DNA of 64,000 nucleotides from Pontibacterium sinense (GTDB lineage Bacteria > Pseudomonadota > Gammaproteobacteria > Pseudomonadales > Balneatricaceae). This document shows positions 8,581-16,920 of this stretch, one piece after another. Both the position numbers and the translations under genes were made by a program. A model generated the notes under the pieces. The model saw only the letters and a program-made list of their open reading frames with translations. It did not search any database and had not been told where the DNA came from. The DNA lies in NCBI RefSeq assembly GCF_015209595.1, contig NZ_JADEYS010000003.1, forward strand, positions 62,001-126,000, in the 5' to 3' direction. Each line of letters starts with the position of its first letter. The stretch's first letter is position 1.

Positions 8581-9522
8581 ATGCCCAGACGTAATCCACC
8601 TGAAGATTATGTAAATACAGATCGTTGGATACTCTCTTACGCGGACTTTATCACCCTTCTGTTTGCCTTTTTTGTGGTGATGTATTCGCTATCCAGTGTG
8701 AACGAAGAAAAATACAAAGAGTTGTCGAACGCGCTAAGTGGTGCGTTTGAAGGAACAGGGCTTGATGCATCACTCCTTGGTACCGGACAGGGAGCGATTA
8801 TTGGCTTGAGGGAAGAGCCCGCGATGCCAGAAGAGCAATCAACCCCCAAACCTGAGCTGGAGTTGCCCGATACCGACGAGACAGATCAGCTGAAGACCAT
8901 TATGGAGCGACTGGAAACCCGTATTCTTCCCAGTGTGTCTGAGCGCGATCTCAAGCTAGTTGGTGATGAGCTTTGGCTGTCAATCGAGTTACGTTCAGGC
9001 ATGCTGTTCAGTTCTGGGCAGGCAAAACCAACGCGTGAAGCGGATGAGCTATTGCAGCGCTTAGCTGTGATATTACGGCCTTACGATAATCCGATTCATG
9101 TTGAAGGCTTTACCGATGATCAAGTGATTGAAACGGACCACTTTCCATCTAATTGGGAGCTATCAGCAGCGCGCGCAGCTGCGGTGGTGCGTTTGTTAAA
9201 CAATCATGGTGTTGATCCTGCGCGGATGGCTGCGGTTGGATACGGCGAGTTTCAACCGGCTTATAGCAACCGCACTGATGAGGGACGCCAACTGAACCGG
9301 CGTGTTGTTATCGTCGTGTCGCGGGATGAGAAAGTCAGACGTACATTGTCTGCGTTCGGTAGTCAGCAAGTCAGCAAAGATGCAGTATCCACTGTGATAG
9401 CAACGGATGAAACAGAGGTGACTGACACCCCTGTTATTGAACAGGTAGAAACGGCTTCCGGTGGTAAATTGTTTCGACAGGTTACCCCGTTAAGTTCATC
9501 CGATCAGCAGGAAAACGAGTAA
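8581..9522 (+). CDS. motD: MotD, MotB-type peptidoglycan-anchored stator subunit
   Basis: Protein of 313 aa. One N-terminal membrane helix (about 20-40, WILSYADFITLLFAFFVVMY) contains the conserved ion-carrying Asp. A plug/linker follows, then an OmpA-like peptidoglycan-binding domain (about 140-260) with VEGFTDDQ and NWELSAARAAAVVRLL. The C-terminal tail after residue 260 is variable. MotD pairs with MotC to form the stator and anchors it to the cell wall. It is 6 bases before parC in the same operon. Confidence 0.93.
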   Translation: MPRRNPPEDYVNTDRWILSYADFITLLFAFFVVMYSLSSVNEEKYKELSNALSGAFEGTGLDASLLGTGQGAIIGLREEPAMPEEQSTPKPELELPDTDETDQLKTIMERLETRILPSVSERDLKLVGDELWLSIELRSGMLFSSGQAKPTREADELLQRLAVILRPYDNPIHVEGFTDDQVIETDHFPSNWELSAARAAAVVRLLNNHGVDPARMAAVGYGEFQPAYSNRTDEGRQLNRRVVIVVSRDEKVRRTLSAFGSQQVSKDAVSTVIATDETEVTDTPVIEQVETASGGKLFRQVTPLSSSDQQENE

Positions 9523-9528
9523 TAAGAT

Positions 9529-10317
9529 ATGCAAGTATGGACCGTCGCAAACCAAAAAGGTGGCGTGGGGAAAACAACCACGGTAGTCAGTCTGGCTGGA
9601 CTGTTGGCCGAAGTCGGTTATCGGGTGCTTTTAATTGATCTTGATCCCCACGGGTCGTTGACGAGTTACTTTGGTTACGATCCGGACGAACTTGAATTTA
9701 GTGTATTTGACCTATTTGAAGGCAGTAATCCGATCAATGCGGCAACTGTTCATCGTATGCTGCTTGAAACATCACATGAACGCCTTGAGCTGATGCCCGC
9801 GTCGACAGCATTGGCGACACTGGAACGTCGTGCAGTCGGTCAGGAAGGGATGGGATTGCAGATTGCGCGTGCGCTTGTTCAGGTAAAAGAAGAGTACGAT
9901 TACGTCATTATCGACACGCCCCCGATCCTTGGTGTGTTGATGGTCAATGCGTTGGCTGCTTGTCAGCATCTGTTGGTACCGGTTCAAACCGAGTTTCTGG
10001 CATTAAAAGGTCTGGAACGCATGGTACGTACTATCAGCATGATTAATCAGGCACGTAAGAACAAACTAAAATATACCATCATTCCAACCTTTTATGACCG
10101 TCGTGCACATGCATCGGTGACGAGCTTGCGCGAGTTGCACAATCGATACTCTGATCGTATTTCCAGCGCAATTGTGCCGGTTGATACTGAGTTGAGAAAT
10201 GCCAGTATTAAAGGCTTAGTTCCTTCCGCCGTTGATTCCAGTAGTCGCGGTGTTCACGCGTATGCGCGAATATTGCGGACGTTGGTTGAAGCGCAAAAAC
10301 AAGAGGCGTCGGTATGA
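9529..10317 (+). CDS. parC: ParC, ParA-like ATPase positioning chemotaxis arrays
   Basis: Protein of 262 aa with Walker A NQKGGVGKTTT (residues about 8-18), LLIDLDPHGSLTSYFG switch and YVIIDTPPILG. It belongs to the ParA/Soj family, but its place in the chemotaxis operon directly before parP identifies it as the ParC type described in Vibrio. There it forms a polar focus and recruits chemotaxis arrays to the cell pole for inheritance. It overlaps parP by ATGA. It is distinct from FleN at 1.7 kb. A chromosomal parAB partner would be expected near the origin, and no parB follows here. Confidence 0.88.
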   Translation: MQVWTVANQKGGVGKTTTVVSLAGLLAEVGYRVLLIDLDPHGSLTSYFGYDPDELEFSVFDLFEGSNPINAATVHRMLLETSHERLELMPASTALATLERRAVGQEGMGLQIARALVQVKEEYDYVIIDTPPILGVLMVNALAACQHLLVPVQTEFLALKGLERMVRTISMINQARKNKLKYTIIPTFYDRRAHASVTSLRELHNRYSDRISSAIVPVDTELRNASIKGLVPSAVDSSSRGVHAYARILRTLVEAQKQEASV

Positions 10318-11222
10318 CGAAGTTACCAGAAGACGCAGATTACTATGCACCGCAAACAGGAAATCAGCAGGTTGTATTCGACTACCTGGAATCGCTGTTG
10401 GAAGATCCTGATACGCTTGCGCGTGATACTGAAGCTGAATTGCAGGCAATTGAAGCGCTGGAGCGTGATGAGCAGCACGAGAGTGAACCTTCGCTACTCA
10501 CGGTGGAAAGCGAGTTGCTTAACGCTGCCCCGGCTGAGCCAAATGAATCGGAAGTTGAGACTTCGGCAGACATATTAGCTGCATCCGCTGAGATTGAACT
10601 CGATCTATTACCGGTGGAGGATGATGCCGAACGGGTATTGGCATCGGATGAAGCGGTATCGCTAGATACCCCGGCTGAATTGATGGGTGACGATTCACTT
10701 GAGGATTATTCTCAACCTGAACTAGACAGCCCGCCAGTTCAGACTGTGGAAACCCATGTTGATGATGCTGCGCCAAAACCGGCGTTAGATATCCCGGAAG
10801 ATGTGCTCAACTGTATTTTGTTCCAGCTTCAGGGGCTGAACCTGGCTATTCCGGTCGATGACGTGGATGGCGCTGTTGCGATGGAACGGTTGACTCTGCA
10901 TTTGGACCTGGATCATGAGTGGGTGTTAGGGGCGTTTACTGCTCTGGATAAAGAAACACGGGTGGTTGATACAGGAAGCTGGTTGCTTTCCGGTCGTTTT
11001 GATCCCGCACGTGCCAAATACGAAGAGGTATTGATTCTTAAGGGACGCCGTTGGGCATTGGCTTGCGATACGTTGGTTAAGTCAATTCGCATGTCACACA
11101 ACGATATTGTGTGGGCTGGTGATAGTAATACCCGGCCGTGGATGTTGGGTACGAATATGAGTGAACGATGCGCGATTATGGATGTGGATAAGTTGCAGGC
11201 GTTGCTGGACGAAAACCTGTAA
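10314..11222 (+). CDS. parP: ParP-like protein with C-terminal CheW-type domain
   Basis: Protein of 302 aa. The first 155 residues are acidic and low in complexity (many E, D, S, A). A CheW-like fold follows (about 160-302), with LNCILFQLQGLNLAIPVDDV, VVDTGSWLLSG and ILKGRRWALACDTL. In Vibrio, ParP binds ParC through one part and CheA/receptors through the C-terminal domain, keeping arrays polar and stable. The start ATG overlaps the parC stop. The long acidic extension distinguishes it from ordinary CheW, although it could partly replace CheW, whose gene is missing next door. Confidence 0.82.
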   Translation: MTKLPEDADYYAPQTGNQQVVFDYLESLLEDPDTLARDTEAELQAIEALERDEQHESEPSLLTVESELLNAAPAEPNESEVETSADILAASAEIELDLLPVEDDAERVLASDEAVSLDTPAELMGDDSLEDYSQPELDSPPVQTVETHVDDAAPKPALDIPEDVLNCILFQLQGLNLAIPVDDVDGAVAMERLTLHLDLDHEWVLGAFTALDKETRVVDTGSWLLSGRFDPARAKYEEVLILKGRRWALACDTLVKSIRMSHNDIVWAGDSNTRPWMLGTNMSERCAIMDVDKLQALLDENL

Positions 11223-11293
11223 TCGTTGCCAAACTGTATAAAGTGGGCATGCTTTAGTATTCTTAAACCTATCTTTTAGTGTCGGAGCGCTCT

Positions 11294-11698
11294 GTGGAAT
11301 TTTCCATTTGGACATCGATCTTTGCATTACTAAGCTTGCTGGCTTTGGTGAGCTGTATCGTGCTGTTCAAGCGGATGCGCCAATATGAGCGCCGCCAGCA
11401 GGCTCTTGTCGGATTACTTCGAAATGAAATTCAGGCAATCACCAACTCATCTATTGGAATGGGGCGGCGGGTTGTAGAAATAGAGCAGAAACTAAACAGT
11501 ACCGCCGAAAAGCAATTGGAATTGGAAAACCGTGATCCAGGTGCGATGGCCTTTAATCAGGCCGCGCGATTGATGGAGATGGGTGCCAATGTTGATGATT
11601 TAGTCGAAAGCTGTGGTATTGGTCGTCCAGAAGCCGAATTGATGGCGCTGTTGCATCAGGAATTAAAAGCAACTGATAGTCTTGGCCATCAAAAATAA
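11294..11698 (+). CDS. DUF2802 membrane protein of the chemotaxis operon
   Basis: About 134 aa. One N-terminal membrane helix (WTSIFALLSLLALVSCIVLF) is followed by a basic patch, a coiled-coil-like region (about 30-80) and a C-terminal helix-turn-helix-like part (LVESCGIGRPEAELMALLHQ). Proteins of this family follow cheW at the end of chemotaxis operons in Pseudomonas and Vibrio; their job is unknown to me. The GTG at 11294 is preferred because GGAG lies 6 bases before it; a GTG at 11279 would add five residues. It ends about 55 bases before the convergent flhX gene. Confidence 0.75.
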   Translation: MEFSIWTSIFALLSLLALVSCIVLFKRMRQYERRQQALVGLLRNEIQAITNSSIGMGRRVVEIEQKLNSTAEKQLELENRDPGAMAFNQAARLMEMGANVDDLVESCGIGRPEAELMALLHQELKATDSLGHQK

Positions 11699-11744
11699 TC
11701 TATTCCACTTCCTGGTCTCTCTCCCTTTCTCATTTTTCAAACCC

Positions 11745-11763
11745 CGATACTCGTTAGGTATCG
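11745..11763. terminator. Weak stem-loop between convergent genes
   Basis: CGATAC, 7-nt loop, GTATCG, followed on the + strand by TGTTTT. It would end the chemotaxis operon on the + strand and overlaps the last codons of flhX on the - strand. A 6-bp stem with a poor U-tract makes it a weak terminator candidate. Confidence 0.35.
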
Positions 11764-12023
11764 TGTTTTAGACTGTAAGCAAAAGCGATGACTTCTGCGA
11801 TTGCGCGATAGAGAGCCTCCGGGATTTCATCTCCCACATGCAGTCGTACCAGAAGTTCTACCAACTCAGGGCTTTCATGGATGTGAACGCCACTTTCCTC
11901 CGCCAATGCAATGATCTGTTCTGCGATTATGCCCTGCCCTTTGGCGGCAACGGTAGGAGCGCTCTGTTCACCGAGTTTATAGTTTAGGGCGACCGCTTGT
12001 TGAGGTTTCTGTGGGCGCTTCAT
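11754..12023 (-). CDS. flhX: FlhX, stand-alone FlhB C-terminal-domain protein
   Basis: Protein of 89 aa that aligns with the cytoplasmic part of FlhB/YscU export-switch proteins (AVALNYKLGEQSAPTVAAKG, then ALAEESGVHIHESPELVELL and IPEALYRAIAEVIAFAY). It has no membrane domain and no NPTH autocleavage site, so it corresponds only to the post-cleavage half. Such FlhX proteins can partly substitute for the FlhB C-terminal fragment in substrate switching. Its ATG overlaps the stop of the upstream fliK-type gene (ATGA), which fits a joint role in hook-length control. This is outside the main flagellar operon. Confidence 0.82.
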   Translation of the reverse strand: MKRPQKPQQAVALNYKLGEQSAPTVAAKGQGIIAEQIIALAEESGVHIHESPELVELLVRLHVGDEIPEALYRAIAEVIAFAYSLKHDT

Positions 12024-14023
12024 GTGTGGATATCTACGAGGTTTTTCTGGATAAGTTCACCTTGGCGATCCGGTGAATGCCCGTGGTAGCACTGGAGTTC
12101 TGGGGGTTCGAATCCTTTGTTTTGCAATAACTGACCAAACTCCTGCAACTGTTTCTGGATGTGGCGCTGTGCATGACGTTCATTGCACCAAAATTGAATC
12201 TGAACCTGCTCGTCGCCGGTGAGCTTAATTTCTGCATCTATAGCGCCAAGCTCCTCAAGGTCAAAATGCAGGCGCGCGCGCCAAAGTGTAGTCAGTTCAT
12301 GTGTGCCTTGTGCGCTGCGTTCCTGGCTGATACGCATTTCCAGATTGTCCATTTGATTATTGTTCAGGACAGGGATATCTAGCTGTATTACACGCTCAAA
12401 ACTGCCATCAGGCGCTTCCTTCCATTGTTGTAAAGAGGAAAGCTGGTTATGAGTGATACGGGACTGCATCGTCTGAATTAATTGATCCATCCGCTGGCGC
12501 TGTTCAACGGGGAGGTCTGCACTCTGTTGTTGTAGCTGACGCAATAAGCCCTTCATATCGGTCTTGCCCAGCTGTTTTCCTGCGGCGAGCTGAGCTTCGG
12601 TTTGTGTACCTCCCGCTTGTACATTTTGTTGCAGTGTTTGCGGGGCCTCGGGGGTGCCGGGACGAAGTCCAAACAATTGCAACATTGATCGTACCAGTCC
12701 TGATATCTCCGTCTGTGGGAGTTGGGTCGCGGCTCCTTGCAACTGATTCAATGAATTAGCCAAAGGCTGTTGGTTTGGCAGTGCGGTGCGTAGTGCATCT
12801 TGTATGGTAGCTTGTTCACGCTGGAGTTCCGTAGCCTGGCTGGTGGTTGGTAAGGGGGTCGCAAGAATATCACCGCCGAAGGTACGTTGGATGCTCAACA
12901 CAGTATTTGGACTAAGTGCAGTGTTCGACTGAAGTGTGGTGGTCTGCCCGGAATTCAGTCGAATATCAAGGTTAAATGTAGTGTTTGAAGTAGTTGTTGC
13001 GGTGCCCGATGAAGATACAGAGGCGGCCGTGTTGGCTGAAGACAGGTTTGTTTGTACGTTGGATGAGGTGCCGGTGATGCTCGGATTGAGCGATGCTCCG
13101 GTCTGCCTCTGTATAGGTGCTTGCGGAGAGGGTTGAGCGTTTGTTGTTGAAATCGGGCCTCCAGAGGCGGACGAAGTATGTCCCGCCTGTGGTGGTACTG
13201 GGCTGCTGCTCGATGGCGACTGTGTAGTCGCGGGAGATGCTGATGCAACGGCATTGCCCGATTGACCGTGTGCGGTTGGTACGGCTCTGTTCATCGACAA
13301 TGTTTCACCGCGTTGTTGAGCAGCGGGCTCACTACCCGAAGCAGGTATAGACGTTCGTTGAACCGGAGCGTGCGTAGTTGCCTGAGTACTCGAACCAGGT
13401 GCCGTGGCCGGTGGTGTGTTCTGTGTTGCTGCCGTGAGCTGTTGCTGTTGCTGCGTTGGTGCAGGTGCAGGTGCAGGTGCTGATTGAAGATTAGTCGCGG
13501 GGACCGGTCTGCTATAGGTGCTGCTTCCAGAAGATGTGTCCGATGATGGCGCAGATGATACGGGTGCACCTGTGGGAGTGCTGCGAATGACAGTGCCTTC
13601 AATCGTCGTGCCTTTGCTGATCGGAACGTCAGAAATTCCCGCTTTGAGACTGATCGCTGGCGGTGGTGTCGGTGATGAGGGTACCGCACTGTTGGCAGGT
13701 GCTGCTTTGGTATTAGAAGGCGCAGTACTTGTGGCGGGTGTGCTGGAGGCGGCAGTTTGCTGTAATAGAAGTTTTCCATCAGGGGTTAGGCTAACTTGTA
13801 ACTGTGTCCCGGCCTGGAGTGGCTGTTTTGTAATGAGTTGTATCGTTTTTCCGCTAATTTCCAGCACAATCCGTGACGCCCCTGTGTTATTGGCGTCAGC
13901 TGAAACTCTTGCCACCCGGGCATTTTGGGGGGAGTCGCTGGTTAGAACCTGATTCAAAGCCTTTTGTGTCTCTGGTGGTGTATCACGAAGAGACAAGGAA
14001 AGGGCAGAATTTTGCGGAAACAA
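12020..14023 (-). CDS. fliK: FliK-type flagellar hook-length control protein
   Basis: About 667 aa. The first 420 or so residues are low-complexity Ser/Thr/Pro/Gln/Ala, including a run of glutamines. The C-terminal about 200 residues hold the conserved FliK_C fold (LDIPVLNNNQMDNLEMRIS, then WRARLHFDLEELGAIDAEIK). FliK measures hook length and triggers the export switch at FlhB. The open frame extends to a GTG at 14053 with no ribosome site. GGAG at 14034-14031 lies 7 bases before a TTG at 14023, so I prefer the TTG start. A short first ATG is absent. It could be a second FliK paralogue, since the main fliK is not visible. Confidence 0.8.
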   Translation of the reverse strand: MFPQNSALSLSLRDTPPETQKALNQVLTSDSPQNARVARVSADANNTGASRIVLEISGKTIQLITKQPLQAGTQLQVSLTPDGKLLLQQTAASSTPATSTAPSNTKAAPANSAVPSSPTPPPAISLKAGISDVPISKGTTIEGTVIRSTPTGAPVSSAPSSDTSSGSSTYSRPVPATNLQSAPAPAPAPTQQQQQLTAATQNTPPATAPGSSTQATTHAPVQRTSIPASGSEPAAQQRGETLSMNRAVPTAHGQSGNAVASASPATTQSPSSSSPVPPQAGHTSSASGGPISTTNAQPSPQAPIQRQTGASLNPSITGTSSNVQTNLSSANTAASVSSSGTATTTSNTTFNLDIRLNSGQTTTLQSNTALSPNTVLSIQRTFGGDILATPLPTTSQATELQREQATIQDALRTALPNQQPLANSLNQLQGAATQLPQTEISGLVRSMLQLFGLRPGTPEAPQTLQQNVQAGGTQTEAQLAAGKQLGKTDMKGLLRQLQQQSADLPVEQRQRMDQLIQTMQSRITHNQLSSLQQWKEAPDGSFERVIQLDIPVLNNNQMDNLEMRISQERSAQGTHELTTLWRARLHFDLEELGAIDAEIKLTGDEQVQIQFWCNERHAQRHIQKQLQEFGQLLQNKGFEPPELQCYHGHSPDRQGELIQKNLVDIHT

Positions 14024-14069
14024 TACTTTTCTCCGTAGTGACGGCTGCTGCACTGGTCGTGAATTCGTA

Positions 14070-14075
14070 TATAAT
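14070..14075 (+). promoter_or_regulatory. Possible -10 element for the ccm operon
   Basis: A perfect TATAAT sits in the fliK/ccmA divergent gap, about 70 bases before ccmA. No good -35 is found at 16-18 bases (best is GCTGCA), so this is only a candidate. Confidence 0.3.
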
Positions 14076-14144
14076 AAGCCGCTAAATTAAATTGTCGGCC
14101 GTACCGCTTAAAAGTATAGAGTTAAGTCGGGTTTTCGGCTTGGG

Positions 14145-14792
14145 GTGGGTGTTTTGTCCGAGCCGCTGTTAAATGTAAAACAGCTTTTTTGTGAGCGTGA
14201 TGACCGTATCCTCTTTGAAGATCTTAACTTTGTTGTAACGCAAGGTGAAGTTGTTCAGATCGAAGGACAGAACGGCAGTGGTAAAACCACTTTGTTACGC
14301 ATACTTGGAGGCTTATCCCGAAATTTCGAAGGTGATATCTATTGGAAGGGAGAGCCAATAGATGATGTTGCTGACGACTTTCGTCGTTCGCTACTCTACT
14401 TCGGTCATCAACCCGGCGTGAAAGCCATTCTCACACCGGAAGAAAATTTGAACTGGTATGCGGCGATGCATCCGGCGATCGTACATGAACAGATTTTTGA
14501 TGCGCTCGAACAGGTTGGGCTTAAAGGTTACGAAGATGTGCCTTGTCATATGTTATCAGCCGGCCAGAATCGACGTGTCAGTCTCGCGCGTCTTTATCTA
14601 AGTCACGCGCCATTATGGATTCTGGACGAACCTTTTACGGCCATAGACAAGCGTGGCGTTGCTGCGAAAGAAGCCCTGATTGCACGCCATGCCGAACGTG
14701 GTGGCAGTGTGATTTTGACCACTCATCATGAACTAAAGATGGGTGATCGGGTACGACGTATAAATCTAGATGAACTGGCCGGAACTTCATGA
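14145..14792 (+). CDS. ccmA: CcmA, ATPase of the CcmABCD heme-release complex
   Basis: ABC ATPase of 215 aa: Walker A GQNGSGKTTLLRILGG, signature LSAGQNRRVSLARL, Walker B LWILDEPF and the switch His in LTTHHE. In System I cytochrome c maturation, CcmA with CcmB releases holo-CcmE from the CcmC complex at the inner membrane. There is no ATG at the front. The GTG at 14145 or a TTG at 14154 (after GGGGTGGG) are both possible. It overlaps ccmB by ATGA. Confidence 0.93.
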   Translation: MGVLSEPLLNVKQLFCERDDRILFEDLNFVVTQGEVVQIEGQNGSGKTTLLRILGGLSRNFEGDIYWKGEPIDDVADDFRRSLLYFGHQPGVKAILTPEENLNWYAAMHPAIVHEQIFDALEQVGLKGYEDVPCHMLSAGQNRRVSLARLYLSHAPLWILDEPFTAIDKRGVAAKEALIARHAERGGSVILTTHHELKMGDRVRRINLDELAGTS

Positions 14793-15508
14793 GCGAAATG
14801 CTGACTAATGAGCCGGTGCAGTCTAGTGAGCAGACCATGCGGGGTCTCTTCCTGGCTGTGCTCAAGCGCGATCTGTTGCTGTCTTATCGACGCCGAAGTG
14901 ATCTGGTCAATCCCCTGATCTTTTTTCTGATGGTGGCAACATTGTTCCCACTTGGTGTGAGCCCTGAGCCGGATTTTCTGGCACAACTGGCACCAGGAGT
15001 GGTCTGGGTTGCTGCATTGCTGTCGACGTTGCTATCAATGGACAGTGTGTTTCGTTCGGATTTTGAGGACGGCACGCTGGAGCAAACATTGTTAAGTCCA
15101 CAACCATTGTTTGTGGTTGTTTTGGGGAAAGTGATTGCTCACTGGATGTTGACGGGGTTGCCGTTAGCACTGCTCGCACCAGTACTTGGAATTATGTTGT
15201 TTCTTCCAGACGGAGGGATGGGTGGGCTGATGATCAGCTTATTGCTGGGAACGCCCACGCTCAGTTTGGTAGGCGCAATTGGCGCGGCGCTGACTGTTGG
15301 ATTACGCAAAGGCGGTGTACTGATTTCATTATTAGTATTGCCGTTGTATATCCCGGTGCTGATTTTCGGCACTAGTGCAGTGCAGGCAGCAGTAACGGGG
15401 CTGCCGTTGGGTGGTTATCTTGCATTGCTGGGAGCAATGCTTGCACTGGGGATCGTAATGGCACCGCTGGCAATTGGTGCAGCGTTAAGAATTTCCGTGA
15501 GCGGATAA
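14789..15508 (+). CDS. ccmB: CcmB, membrane subunit of the heme-release ABC complex
   Basis: Protein of 239 aa with about six membrane segments, among them VVWVAALLSTLLSMDSVF. The FEDGTLEQTLLSP motif in the loop after it is typical of CcmB. The N-terminus is about 20 residues longer than many homologues; a start further in is possible. CcmB partners CcmA in the inner membrane for cytochrome c heme delivery. It overlaps ccmA by 4 bases and is 8 bases before ccmC. Confidence 0.92.
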   Translation: MSEMLTNEPVQSSEQTMRGLFLAVLKRDLLLSYRRRSDLVNPLIFFLMVATLFPLGVSPEPDFLAQLAPGVVWVAALLSTLLSMDSVFRSDFEDGTLEQTLLSPQPLFVVVLGKVIAHWMLTGLPLALLAPVLGIMLFLPDGGMGGLMISLLLGTPTLSLVGAIGAALTVGLRKGGVLISLLVLPLYIPVLIFGTSAVQAAVTGLPLGGYLALLGAMLALGIVMAPLAIGAALRISVSG

Positions 15509-15516
15509 GGTTAAGT

Positions 15517-16275
15517 ATGGCTGAGAAGAAAAAATGGATGCCGCGATGGTTCTATCAGTTGGCATCACCACGCTGGAGCTATGAAATCATGGGCAAGTTG
15601 TTGCCCTGGTTTGCAATAGTGACTGCGGCACTGCTGGTATCCGGTATTGTCTGGGCATTGGCTTTTGCTCCATCAGATTACCAGCAGGGTAATAGCTTCC
15701 GCATCATCTATATCCATGTCCCTTCCGCCATACTCGCCCAGTCGTGCTACATGCTGATGGCTATTGCAGGAGCAATCGGTCTTATCTGGAAGATGAAGGT
15801 GGCCGATATGGTCGCCAAATCGAGTGCGCCGATTGGTGCAACGATGGCTCTGTTGGCTCTGGTCACTGGTGCGATCTGGGGTAAGCCGACCTGGGGTTCC
15901 TGGTGGGTGTGGGATGCACGCCTGACCTCTATGTTGATCCTTCTGTTTCTGTATCTTGGTGTGATCGCCCTCAATTCTGCTATCGAAAGCGAAGCCACGG
16001 CAGCGCAGGCGACAGCGGTGTTGGCACTGGTGGGGTTAGTCAACATTCCAATCATTAAGTATTCGGTAGAGTGGTGGAATACGTTACACCAGCCCGCCAC
16101 GTTTACCCTGACAGAACGTCCGGCCATGCCTGCAGAGATGTGGGTGCCGCTATTGGTAATGGTAATAGGATTCTATTGTTTCTTTGCCGTTTCCCTGATG
16201 TTGCGTACCCGTAATGAAATTTTGCATCGTGAGCGCCGTGCAAGATGGGTCCGTGAACTGATCGAAAAGCAGTGA
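15517..16275 (+). CDS. ccmC: CcmC, heme-handling protein loading CcmE
   Basis: Protein of 252 aa with six membrane helices. The periplasmic tryptophan-rich WWD motif is clear (WGKPTWGSWWVWDARLTS). Axial heme His residues lie in YIHVPSAILAQ and in the NTLHQP loop. CcmC binds heme and presents it for covalent attachment to CcmE. It is separated from ccmD by one base and cotranscribed. Confidence 0.95.
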   Translation: MAEKKKWMPRWFYQLASPRWSYEIMGKLLPWFAIVTAALLVSGIVWALAFAPSDYQQGNSFRIIYIHVPSAILAQSCYMLMAIAGAIGLIWKMKVADMVAKSSAPIGATMALLALVTGAIWGKPTWGSWWVWDARLTSMLILLFLYLGVIALNSAIESEATAAQATAVLALVGLVNIPIIKYSVEWWNTLHQPATFTLTERPAMPAEMWVPLLVMVIGFYCFFAVSLMLRTRNEILHRERRARWVRELIEKQ

Positions 16276-16276
16276 G

Positions 16277-16462
16277 GTGAATGTGAGTTTCGACAGTTTT
16301 TCCGATTTTTTGGCTATGGGTGGTCATGGCCTGTATGTGTGGCTGAGTTATGCCATCGCATTGTTTGTCATTGTTATCAATTTGGTCAGCCCGGTACTGC
16401 GCAAAAAGCAGTTAGTCTCCGAGCTTGTCCGTCGTCTGCGTAGGGAGAAAAATGCCTCATGA
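16277..16462 (+). CDS. ccmD: CcmD, small membrane adaptor of heme delivery
   Basis: A 61-aa protein: short N-terminal part with [18 protein letters not shown] leading into a single membrane helix, then a basic cytoplasmic tail ([17 protein letters not shown]). This is the CcmD pattern. It helps release holo-CcmE from CcmABC. The start is a GTG one base after ccmC, and the stop overlaps the ccmE ATG (ATGA). Confidence 0.9.
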   Translation: MNVSFDSFSDFLAMGGHGLYVWLSYAIALFVIVINLVSPVLRKKQLVSELVRRLRREKNAS

Positions 16463-16920
16463 ATCCAAAACGTAAGCAGCGTCTTATCATCGTGCTGTTC
16501 ATCGTCTTCGGTGTGGGCATCGCCGTTGGTTTAACTATGTTTGCTTTGAGTCAGAACATTAATCTTTTCTACTCACCAACCCAAATTGTAAAAGGTGAAG
16601 CGCCTGAGAATACGCGTATTCGTGCCGGCGGAATGGTGGTTGAAAACAGTGTTCAACGTGATCCAAACAGCCTCAAAGTGACGTTCGGAATGACCGATTA
16701 TGCAGAAAACGTCACCGTAGAATTTACTGGGATATTGCCTGATCTGTTTCGTGAGGGACAGGGTATCGTTGCTCAGGGAATGATGGATGAATCCGGTGTG
16801 TTTCAGGCCAGTGAAGTGCTTGCTAAACATGATGAAAATTACATGCCTCCAGAAGTAGCGGATGCGTTGGAAAAAGCTGGAAAAATGCCGAAACCAGAGG
16901 CCGAGGTCTTTAACAAATGA
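16459..16920 (+). CDS. ccmE: CcmE, periplasmic heme chaperone
   Basis: Protein of 153 aa with a basic N-terminus, one membrane anchor ([20 protein letters not shown]), a beta-barrel OB fold and the heme-attachment motif KHDENY, whose His forms the covalent bond to heme. CcmE carries heme from CcmC to the CcmF ligase. Its stop codon overlaps the ccmF start (ATGA). Confidence 0.96.
   Translation: MNPKRKQRLIIVLFIVFGVGIAVGLTMFALSQNINLFYSPTQIVKGEAPENTRIRAGGMVVENSVQRDPNSLKVTFGMTDYAENVTVEFTGILPDLFREGQGIVAQGMMDESGVFQASEVLAKHDENYMPPEVADALEKAGKMPKPEAEVFNK

Noticed and set aside
13518-13952. 144-codon + strand ORF inside the fliK gene
   Set aside because: Antisense shadow of the low-complexity fliK region; no family signature, and fliK has the clear C-terminal domain.
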